From Chloroflexota bacterium (GTDB taxonomy: Bacteria > Chloroflexota > Limnocylindria > Limnocylindrales > CSP1-4): 14,805 bases of DNA. This document shows positions 1-6,489 of the stretch, piece after piece (the stretch's first letter is position 1; every line of letters begins with the position of its first letter). Both the position numbers and the translations under genes were made by a program. The stretch spans positions 1 through 14,805 of the forward strand of contig JACDAH010000473.1 in the NCBI GenBank assembly GCA_013695505.1. The letters run 5' to 3'. The notes under the pieces are model-generated. The model was not told where the DNA came from. It worked only from the letters and a program-made list of their open reading frames with translations, and ran no database searches.

Positions 1-23
1 TCTTCGATCCGGGTGTCTCATGA
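1..23 (+). CDS. 3' tail of an upstream gene (partial)
   Basis: Only the last six codons are visible, reading F-D-P-G-V-S and then TGA at 21-23. The stop overlaps the ATG of the next gene at 20 in an ATGA junction, the arrangement used repeatedly by the minus-strand operon of this window. That overlap is the only reason to think a coding gene ends here. No function can be inferred. Confidence 0.35.
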
Positions 24-814
24 TCCGCCCATCGTTTCGGACCAGCCGGCTCGTCGCCGAATCCGCGCTGAAGCGCTTACGCGGCATGTCGCGAAGGCTT
101 CTCCTGATGACTGCGGGGATCGCCTTCGCCGTCATCGCGGTTCCCGTCGCGATCGTCGTCCATCGCAACATCAACCTGCTTGCCGCCTCTTCCTTCGACC
201 GGCCAGTACCCGTCGGGTGGGGTAACCCAGAGCCGCGCGGCGCGTTCGAGCTGATCGGCGACAAGCGTGACTTCTGGGTCCTCGATGGGTCCGGCTGGAT
301 CCGCTTGCCCAGTCCGGGAGTGACGCGCCGGGTCCTGATCGACAGCGTGCCCGTGGGAGCACTCGATCTGACGTTAGCCATTCGTCCGGATGTACCGGCC
401 GCGGGCAATGTCTATGTCTACTGCCTCCTGGACGTGACGTCGAACGGGGAGAATCGAGCGAAGATCCGGCTGTCCCCGAGCGGGGCGGTGTATACGGCCA
501 TCACCTCGCGCGAGGGAACCGTTGAAAGCGATCTCCTGCCCGAGACGCGCGTCCAAGGCCTCAAATCCGACAGGAGCCTGCTCGTTCGCTGCGGTTCAGA
601 CGGCGCGGAATCGCCAATGATCCGGCTGAAGGTCTGGGAGGCGGGCACGGCGGAGCCCCTGGCATGGGCCAGCCAGGCGCCGTCGTCGTACCATGTCGCA
701 GAAGGCGTCGTGAAGGTCGGCCTCCAGGCCTACGCATCGTCCCAGGCGAGCACCCCATTGCGGATCGCGTTCGACGATGTCCTCGTGCACCGTCTCGGAG
801 ATAGAGTTCCATGA
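20..814 (+). CDS. Membrane-anchored protein with a lectin-like beta-sandwich domain
   Basis: 264 residues. An Arg-rich N-terminus precedes one hydrophobic segment at about 27-47, which looks like an uncleaved signal anchor, so the rest should lie outside the membrane. Residues 56-258 resemble a jellyroll domain recurrent in secreted actinobacterial proteins: a start like SFDRPVPVGWGNPEPRGAF, a middle with NVYVYCLLDV, and an end with GLQAYASSQASTPLRIAFDD. In known proteins this concanavalin A/laminin-G-like fold often binds carbohydrate, but no binding residues can be assigned here. No catalytic motif is seen. An ATG at 86 (residue 23) is an alternative start that keeps the anchor. The chosen ATG overlaps the putative upstream stop. 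The methyltransferase gene follows after 58 bases, so co-transcription is likely. A role in displaying or binding the surface glycan is inference from context. Confidence 0.75.
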   Translation: MIRPSFRTSRLVAESALKRLRGMSRRLLLMTAGIAFAVIAVPVAIVVHRNINLLAASSFDRPVPVGWGNPEPRGAFELIGDKRDFWVLDGSGWIRLPSPGVTRRVLIDSVPVGALDLTLAIRPDVPAAGNVYVYCLLDVTSNGENRAKIRLSPSGAVYTAITSREGTVESDLLPETRVQGLKSDRSLLVRCGSDGAESPMIRLKVWEAGTAEPLAWASQAPSSYHVAEGVVKVGLQAYASSQASTPLRIAFDDVLVHRLGDRVP

Positions 815-872
815 TTGGACCTGGCGCGGCGACGAGAGGCGGGCCGCGACGAGGAGGAATGTCGCGCAGTTG

Positions 873-1913
873 ATGACCCAGCCACCGCCTCAAGAAGACC
901 GGTCACTCCCTGACTCGGTCGCATGTCCGATTTGCGGGAGCGCATCCGCCTCGTATGCTGTGCAGCCTGGTTTTGGCGCGTGGCATGAATGCCCTGAGTG
1001 CGGCCTCGAATTCGTGTGGCCACGATCGCTGCCCCGGGCGCCGACCGAACTGTTCGACGACGCTTATCGTGGCACCGAGCAGGCGTCCGGGTTCGAAGAA
1101 TTCGCGCATCGGGTGCGCCAGCGCGATGCCCTGATGGCGGATCCGAGCTTATGGTTCTGGAGCCCCGCGTTCGCGGACACGATCAGGATCCTGCATCAGA
1201 GAGTCTCCCGGGGCGGCACGGTCTTCGAGATCGGGTGCGGCCTCGGCTTCCTTCTTCATCAGCTCCGGATCGAGGGCTTCGACGCCGTCGCTCTCGATGT
1301 GGCCGAGATGGTGGTCGACCTGAATCGGGCCGATGGCTTTCGCGTCTGGCATGGGACGCTCGACACACTCCCCGCCGACTTTGTTCAGCCGGAGGCAGTG
1401 GTTGCATTCTTCATGCTCCACCACCTGGAGGACCCTGTGGCGATGCTCCGCGGCGTACGCGAACGCTGGCCAGGCGTTCCGTTGCTCATCGCTCAGTACG
1501 GGCCATCGAACGTCACGCGACACACGAATTTGGCTCCCCGCAATCTCAGCCACTGGAACGAGCGGTCGCTGGCCCGGGCTCTTCAGATTGCCGGCTATCA
1601 CGTCGAGATTCGGAGCTACCCATCAAACGGGACCGAGGGCGGCGAGCTCCAGCGTCTGCGGAGCCGCACCTTCGAGCGACTGGTGTCCCGTCCACGCCTG
1701 TATCGCGCCCTGAAACGGATCGTGGATGAGGTCACTCGTGTGATCGCCCGGCCGCTTCGCAAGGCGGACTTCGTTCTCCTCGCCATCGCGACTCCCGAGG
1801 AGCACCTGGCCGCGCCAACGTCAGGGGCCCCGGATTCGGTGACACATCCGCCTGGATCGTCGATCCCGACGACGGGATCAAGCGACGCAAGGCTGCCCGC
1901 GGTGGCTCGCTGA
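873..1913 (+). CDS. Zinc-ribbon class I SAM-dependent methyltransferase
   Basis: 346 residues from ATG 873. A zinc-ribbon comes first: CPIC at 18-21 and CPECG at 40-44. A Rossmann methyltransferase domain follows, with SAM motif I EIGCGLGFLL at 119-128, an acidic end to the next strand (ALDVAEM), and the motif FFMLHHLEDP at about 179-188. The C-terminal 50 or so residues are Pro/Ser/Thr-rich and probably disordered. The layout (zinc ribbon, then a Methyltransf_23/11-type domain) is common among methyltransferases of polysaccharide and sugar-modification clusters; the substrate is unknown. The frame stays open to an ATG at 777, inside the upstream gene, but the extra 32 residues are Arg-rich and unlike the family. 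A GAGGAGG at 851-857 lies 15 bases before ATG 873, and a TTG at 870 is a second possible start. Confidence 0.85.
   Translation: MTQPPPQEDRSLPDSVACPICGSASASYAVQPGFGAWHECPECGLEFVWPRSLPRAPTELFDDAYRGTEQASGFEEFAHRVRQRDALMADPSLWFWSPAFADTIRILHQRVSRGGTVFEIGCGLGFLLHQLRIEGFDAVALDVAEMVVDLNRADGFRVWHGTLDTLPADFVQPEAVVAFFMLHHLEDPVAMLRGVRERWPGVPLLIAQYGPSNVTRHTNLAPRNLSHWNERSLARALQIAGYHVEIRSYPSNGTEGGELQRLRSRTFERLVSRPRLYRALKRIVDEVTRVIARPLRKADFVLLAIATPEEHLAAPTSGAPDSVTHPPGSSIPTTGSSDARLPAVAR
1862..1879 (+). other. Perfect 7-bp hairpin in the methyltransferase tail
   Basis: GATCCCG at 1862-1868 pairs exactly with CGGGATC at 1873-1879 around the loop ACGA. It lies 31 bases before the stop codon, within the low-complexity C-terminal codons, and no T-run follows. 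It might slow or stabilise the 3' end of the transcript, or be chance in GC-rich DNA. Confidence 0.3.
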
Positions 1914-2270
1914 CCAAGGGCCGGGTCGCCAACTCGGGCTGCGAGTCAGGTCAGCTCGGCCCGGAGGCGGCCGTGACGATGACCGACATCGATGGCGTTG
2001 TTCTCGTACCTGAGCGTTTCCAGAGCCTACGTCGAGCTGGGCCTCGCCCCGGAGGTATCCGTCGCCCGCGCGGCGATGACGCGGCAGCCGTCGGTCGAGT
2101 CGGGCCACGCCAACGTCCAGGCCAGCCAAGCGGCTGGATCAGGCTGCTCCCCGATCTCGGCCTCGACCTACGCCCCGTGGTCGAGCCGGATCTCCACCCT
2201 GCGGATCGTCCCGTCGCCCGACCTCTCCTCGTGCGTCGGTCATCGTTCCTCATGGCGAGTCGTCCCCGGC
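1914..2270. other. Convergent intergenic region
   Basis: 357 bases between the plus-strand methyltransferase and the minus-strand flippase, whose 3' ends face each other. Apart from the molybdoenzyme remnant, it holds no intact gene. Short GC-rich inverted repeats exist (for example CGGCC at 1957-1961 with GGCCG at 1969-1973, and GTCGT at 2259-2263 with ACGAC at 2273-2277), but none is followed by a T-run, so no intrinsic terminator can be called although two transcripts should end here. Confidence 0.6.
1951..2240 (-). pseudogene. Remnant of a sulfite-oxidase-type molybdoenzyme C-terminal domain
   Basis: Reading the minus strand from 2221 downward gives SGDGTIRRVEIRLDHGA, a TAG stop (2170-2168), then VEAEIGEQPDPAAWLAW, WPDSTDGCRVIAARATD, TSGARPSST, a second TAG (2029-2027) and ALETLRYENNAIDV. 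This matches the pattern of the Mo-co oxidoreductase dimerisation domain: a VEVxxDGG-W-A-L strand pair, a Trp-rich AWxxWxxxW strand, then xxARATDxxGxxQ. The first TAG sits where the family has Trp (TGG to TAG is one change). After NNAI a one-base shift would restore VIVTAASGPS and a TGA at 1953-1951, a plausible original end. No molybdopterin-binding domain remains, because the flippase gene ends 30 bases upstream of the fragment. The family identification is by recognition of the pattern only; the stops are seen directly. Confidence 0.65.
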
Positions 2271-3707
2271 TCACGACGGATCCGTTTCCGGTCCGCGCCG
2301 GAGCATGAACCGAAGGGCGGTCGACAAGAGCACCACCGAGATCGAGGCGTGACCAGCGAGGAAGGCCCACCCAACGCCGGCGATCCCGAGGCGCGGAACC
2401 AGGGCCCAGCTGAGGCCGAGGATCACGGCAGCCGTTGCGGCCTGCACAACAATAATCCGGGCCGGTGCGACAAAGACTCGGGCGGCCCCCAGGTACAGGA
2501 TATTGACGCTGTAGGGAATGGTCGACAACGCCAGTAGGCGGAGTACCGGGGCGGCTGGCTCGTAAGCCGAACCGAAGACTCCAAGGAGGATATTGGCGCT
2601 GAGCACAAGCCCGATTGCCAATGGCCCGATCACCCGAAGCATGCCGATCAGCATCCGCCGGCCCTGGTGACGGAAGGTCGACGGATCCCGGGCCGTGTCG
2701 ACGACGAGCGAGACGACCATCTGCGGCGGGATGATCTGAAGAGCGCTGATGATGACCCATGCGACGTAGAACTGAGCCGCCTCCGCGGCGCCGACCTGGT
2801 TCACCACGATGGCCGGCAGAAGTGCGACATAGCTCAGGGCGAAGAGTGAGCCAACGTAATCTCCGGCGACGAAGCGGAGGCCCTGACCGATCTTGATGCC
2901 CGCCAGTTCGGGATGGGCTCGAACATGGGCGGGCAGAAGGAATCGCCGAATCGCGAAAGAGACGCCGATGACGGCCACGATCATCGGTCCGATCCAGCTG
3001 ATCGTGATCGCCAGCGCCCGAGCTGCGGAGACGGAGGCCAGAACCAGCACAACGGCAATCTTCGCGACTCCGAACCCGACATTTTCCAGCACCATCACCA
3101 CGGGCGTGCGGAGGCCGATCAGCGCTCCGTCCTGCAGGGAGAACACCGTCCACAGGGCAGTGGTGGCGATGAATCCGAGCGCTAGCAAGAGATTCTCGCG
3201 GATCATTGGGATCACGCCCTGGTCGGCCCAGATGGTGCTACCGCCGAGATACGCGGTCGAGAACAAGATCGCCGCCCCGACCGCGGCAGCGTAGGCGACC
3301 TGCAGGAAGCGACCACTCGACCGCCCGCTGACCGGGAGAAAGCGACTGAGGACGGGCCGTAGGTTGAGTTGGGCGATCCCGGCGAGGAAGGTCAGTGAAG
3401 AGATGATCGCCGCATTCATGCCCACCTCGGCCGGCGAGTAGACCCGTGCCGCGAGGATCCAGTACATGACTCCGAGGCCGGAGGTGAGCACGGTGTTCGC
3501 GAGCAGAATGTAGGCGTTCCGGAACAGGGGATCTCGGAGATGTCCGTACAGCTGCTCCCGACGCGATCCCCGAATCCCGCTGAGTCGGAGCGCCGCTTGT
3601 TCGACCTCGAGAGCAGCACCGCGGCTCTCGATCGCAGCCTCAGGTCGTGCGCGAGGAGGCCCGCCGAGGCCGGCGACCGGCTCCGAGTCCCGGCGCGACC
3701 GAATCAA
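2271..3707 (-). CDS. Wzx-type polysaccharide flippase (MOP superfamily)
   Basis: 478 residues. A cytoplasmic, charged N-terminal stretch of about 60 residues precedes many hydrophobic helices covering residues 62 to about 470, roughly 12-14 segments. The first reads ILLANTVLTSGLGVMYWILA, followed by ARVYSPAEVGMNAA, a typical Wzx/O-antigen-translocase opening. Such proteins move undecaprenyl-linked glycans across the cytoplasmic membrane. The start is TTG at 3707, overlapping the stop of the upstream GT4-kinase gene in a TTGA junction; no good ribosome binding site is seen, so translational coupling is likely. The Arg-rich N-terminal extension is longer than usual, and a later start cannot be excluded. 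It is the last gene of the operon. Identification as a flippase is firm at superfamily level; the exact substrate is inferred from the neighbours. Confidence 0.85.
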   Translation of the reverse strand: MIRSRRDSEPVAGLGGPPRARPEAAIESRGAALEVEQAALRLSGIRGSRREQLYGHLRDPLFRNAYILLANTVLTSGLGVMYWILAARVYSPAEVGMNAAIISSLTFLAGIAQLNLRPVLSRFLPVSGRSSGRFLQVAYAAAVGAAILFSTAYLGGSTIWADQGVIPMIRENLLLALGFIATTALWTVFSLQDGALIGLRTPVVMVLENVGFGVAKIAVVLVLASVSAARALAITISWIGPMIVAVIGVSFAIRRFLLPAHVRAHPELAGIKIGQGLRFVAGDYVGSLFALSYVALLPAIVVNQVGAAEAAQFYVAWVIISALQIIPPQMVVSLVVDTARDPSTFRHQGRRMLIGMLRVIGPLAIGLVLSANILLGVFGSAYEPAAPVLRLLALSTIPYSVNILYLGAARVFVAPARIIVVQAATAAVILGLSWALVPRLGIAGVGWAFLAGHASISVVLLSTALRFMLRRGPETDPS

Positions 3708-5776
3708 GCCGGGTCCAGCTTTTCATCGGCCGTCTCGCCTGCTTCGGCCGTGGCGGCGCCTTCGCGTGGGCGCCCGCCGTCGCGGACCGGCCGAACCTCA
3801 AAATCTTCGGCATGCGGGGCGGACGCACCGTTCTCGGGTGGGATCGTGGCACGTCGGGAGGTGTTCAGGGCAACCGCCGGGGATCCGCTCGACGCTGAGT
3901 CGCGGGTCGCTGCCGGGCTGGGTGGCGCGTCGGGAGCGGCCGGGAGCAGACCGGAAGATTCGACGGGCCCGGGCACGTTGCGGGCCACAGTTGCCAAGAT
4001 GACGTCGATGGCCTGGTCGCCACGGCATCGAACGACCTTTGTCAGATGCGGCACCATGGCCCGGCTGAGGGCTGCGCGGTTCGAGCCGCGTCCATCGCCA
4101 GAGCGATCGAACCCGCGAATCTCGCCAGCGATCCGAATCAAGTCGCCCGTATGACGGGCATAACTCCGGAACCGGCCGATCCGTCGAAGCCCGCGCTGCG
4201 AGCGAGCCTCGCCGATCGCACCTTGGACGAAGCGGCGAATGACCCGCGCCAAGGCCAGGGGCCACGGGACGGCATCGAGCCAGATGATGGCATCGGCTGC
4301 CTCCAGGAGTACCTCGGTCCAGTCGAGGTGGACGCCGTCGGTCACCCACCTGGGCTGTGCGGCAATGGCTTTGGCGAGCGCGTGCCGGGACGTGTGTGGG
4401 TCGGTTGCACCGGCCGTCTCCCGGGCGATGTCATCGAGGTGATGAACGGGCAGCTCGAGCTCCCGGCCCAGCCGCCGGGCGAGCGTCGACTTGCCGACGC
4501 CCGGTCCGCCGATGATGTGAACCCGGCGCAAGCGTTCGCGCGATAGACCGTTGGCCGTTACGGCGTACAACTCGGCAAACGACGTACCGATCGCCTCTGG
4601 AGTAAAGCGTGCCACGTCGATTTGTGCGGCTTCCCCGAGGTGAGCTGCGAGCCCGGGTTCCTCAATCAGGCGGCGCATCGCCGCCGCGAGGGCGGGCGCG
4701 TCATTCGGCGCCACGAGCAGTCCAGTTACTCCGTCCTCGATCATGTCCACGATGCCCCCGACCGTGGTCCCGATGACCGGTCTGCCGCGGCTCATGGCCT
4801 CGCGAACGACCCCAGGCAACGGATCCGGCCAGATCGAGGGCGCCACGCCAAACAGGGCACCGTCCCACGCCGCCATGACCTCCGCGTGGGGAACGTTCTC
4901 GAGAACGGTCAGATGGGCCGGGAAAGCCGGCGTATCCGGCCACCGGGTCCCGATCAGGACGAGCGGGGGCGCATTTCCGAGACTCGCATGGGCGGACAGG
5001 AGAGGCTCGAGGCCCTTGTGCGGCTGGAGGGCTCCGACAAACAAGATGTACGGCTCGTCAGGTAAACCGGACGCGGCGCGCGTCCCGCCCGTTGCCGAGT
5101 CGGGTGGTTCGGCGAGCACCACGTCGGCGATCGTGGTGATCGGCGTCGTCGCAGCCGCTCCAGTCAGGAGGCTGCGTCGCATCGTCATTCCGACAAATCC
5201 GCTGACCGCGTGGACAACGCGCGTCCGCCGGGCGAGCCAGCTTCGCAGACCGAGAACGGTCAGCGTTGCTGGAGCACCCTTGCCGACCCCATAGACGCGA
5301 CTGGCGTGCCCGAGACACTTGGCGAGCCCGGGCCCGCTGCAGATCCGGCCGTCGATCAGCAGATTTCGTGTCGGACAGATGTAACCGTAGTCGCGAACGG
5401 ACACGATCAATGGAATCGAGCTTCGAACCAGCCCGAGGGCCGCCGAGTAGGCGATCCAACCATGGACCTGCGCGGCATCGGGACGGATCTTCCTGACGAG
5501 GCGGCGAATCGCCCATGCGACGAGGGGATCGGGCAGGGGCGGATGGTAACGACGATCCGACTGGCTCGCGATCCCGGGCAATGCGGTGAACAGGCCTCGG
5601 AACCGATGGATCCGGATGGGGCCGTCCGAACTCTCCGCGGCGAGATTCGTCTGGGCAACCGTCGCGACATGGACCTCGTCTCCGCGCGCCACCAAGGCGC
5701 GGGCCAGCGCCTGGACCTGGAGTTCGACACCGCCGACATGAGGCGGGTAGAAGTCGGCGATGAGGAGGATCCGCAA
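3704..5776 (-). CDS. GT4 glycosyltransferase fused to a P-loop kinase-like domain
   Basis: 690 residues in three parts. Residues 1-410 form a complete GT-B fold glycosyltransferase of family GT4: N-terminal ILLIADFYPPHVGGVE, then ILFVGALQPHKGLEPLL at 244-260 and the donor-site region DPLPGVVREAM at 318-328, where D318 stands in place of the first Glu of the usual E-x7-E motif and E326 is the second. Residues 419 to about 600 form a P-loop NTPase with Walker A GGPGVGKST at 423-431, LDDI at 447-450, WVTDGVHLDW at 477-486 and IIWLDAVPWPLALARVIRRF at 497-516; this resembles FlaR/adenylate-kinase-like ('topology modulation') proteins. Residues 601-690 are Pro/Ala/Ser-rich and look disordered. The start is TTG at 5776, two bases after the upstream stop, with GGGGAG six bases before it. 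The GT4 part probably adds a sugar to the lipid-linked glycan; the role of the kinase part is unknown. Confidence 0.85.
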   Translation of the reverse strand: MRILLIADFYPPHVGGVELQVQALARALVARGDEVHVATVAQTNLAAESSDGPIRIHRFRGLFTALPGIASQSDRRYHPPLPDPLVAWAIRRLVRKIRPDAAQVHGWIAYSAALGLVRSSIPLIVSVRDYGYICPTRNLLIDGRICSGPGLAKCLGHASRVYGVGKGAPATLTVLGLRSWLARRTRVVHAVSGFVGMTMRRSLLTGAAATTPITTIADVVLAEPPDSATGGTRAASGLPDEPYILFVGALQPHKGLEPLLSAHASLGNAPPLVLIGTRWPDTPAFPAHLTVLENVPHAEVMAAWDGALFGVAPSIWPDPLPGVVREAMSRGRPVIGTTVGGIVDMIEDGVTGLLVAPNDAPALAAAMRRLIEEPGLAAHLGEAAQIDVARFTPEAIGTSFAELYAVTANGLSRERLRRVHIIGGPGVGKSTLARRLGRELELPVHHLDDIARETAGATDPHTSRHALAKAIAAQPRWVTDGVHLDWTEVLLEAADAIIWLDAVPWPLALARVIRRFVQGAIGEARSQRGLRRIGRFRSYARHTGDLIRIAGEIRGFDRSGDGRGSNRAALSRAMVPHLTKVVRCRGDQAIDVILATVARNVPGPVESSGLLPAAPDAPPSPAATRDSASSGSPAVALNTSRRATIPPENGASAPHAEDFEVRPVRDGGRPREGAATAEAGETADEKLDPA

Positions 5777-5778
5777 CG

Positions 5779-6489
5779 TCAGCTCCCCGGCTTGGTGATC
5801 TTGACGCTTCGGAATGGCCGTTCGTCACCCGACCGATAGAGGTTTGCCACGACCTCCGATCCGCTCGTCACCGGGATTGCCTTCTCCCATTGTTTGCCCG
5901 CCTCAATCACCACCCTCTCGTCGGCAACGCTCCTCCCGTCGCTGGTGACGGTGACACGCCACTCGACTGTGACGTCGCTGTCGTCGGCGGCGCCGACAGT
6001 CACCTGGCCGGCGCCCGGGATCAGCCACAGCTGAACGACGGACTCGATTTCCGCTTGGTCCGCGCTCCAGCGCGCGAGCCCGAACGCTCCGGAAAGGATC
6101 ACGACTCCAAGCGCTGCGACCGCCAGACTGGCCGGGGCGACGGTCAGCGGCGGCAGGCTGAATGATGCGCGCCCGCGACTCGTTCGGATCAGACCCCCGA
6201 TGACCACCAGCCCGAGGACGATTCCCGTGCCGCGGACGCCGATCGGCGTCTGATCGAGGAGGACGCCGACGACGACAACGATCGACATGCCGACACCCAC
6301 GGCAATGGCGGGGCCGAGTTGCAGCTCCCCTGAACGATCCGGAAGGTTGCGGACGATCAGTAGCCCGCCGAGGCCGGCGACCACGGCGAAGACGGCGGCA
6401 TCGACCAATAGTGGCAAGGCGCCGCTGGCCAGAAGGACGATGACAGAGATCACCGCCAGGCCGAGCAGCGTGAGCGCCGATTTCCTCAT
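5779..6489 (-). CDS. DUF1616-like membrane protein
   Basis: 236 residues. Five hydrophobic segments lie at about 5-22, 27-46, 60-78, 84-101 and 118-138, followed by an extracytoplasmic beta-rich domain at 140-236. That domain has features I associate with the C-terminal part of DUF1616 proteins: VVQLWLIPG near its start, VTVGAADDSDVTVEWRV, EAGKQWEKAIPV and VVANLYRSG. DUF1616 proteins are often encoded in surface-polysaccharide and S-layer glycosylation loci; no enzymatic activity is known to me. ATG 6489 overlaps the stop of the GT-C-like gene (ATGA). The two consecutive integral-membrane genes may encode partners. Family assignment is moderate; the membrane topology is clear. Confidence 0.7.
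   Translation of the reverse strand: MRKSALTLLGLAVISVIVLLASGALPLLVDAAVFAVVAGLGGLLIVRNLPDRSGELQLGPAIAVGVGMSIVVVVGVLLDQTPIGVRGTGIVLGLVVIGGLIRTSRGRASFSLPPLTVAPASLAVAALGVVILSGAFGLARWSADQAEIESVVQLWLIPGAGQVTVGAADDSDVTVEWRVTVTSDGRSVADERVVIEAGKQWEKAIPVTSGSEVVANLYRSGDERPFRSVKITKPGS

Noticed and set aside
998..1729. 243-codon open frame inside the methyltransferase
   Set aside because: Shadow of the methyltransferase frame; extremely Arg-rich, whereas the other frame has a complete zinc ribbon and SAM motif.
1957..1973. CGGCC/GGCCG inverted repeat as a terminator
   Set aside because: Only 5 bp, no T-run, and it lies inside the pseudogene's GC-rich codons; expected by chance.
1992..2537. 181-codon plus-strand open frame
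   Set aside because: It runs antisense through the pseudogene and the 3' part of the flippase; composition is typical of a GC-rich shadow frame.
1951..3153. 400-codon open frame on the minus strand
   Set aside because: Most of it overlaps the flippase gene in another frame and is Arg/Pro/Ser-rich without any family features. Only its last dozen codons may be the original end of the molybdoenzyme remnant.
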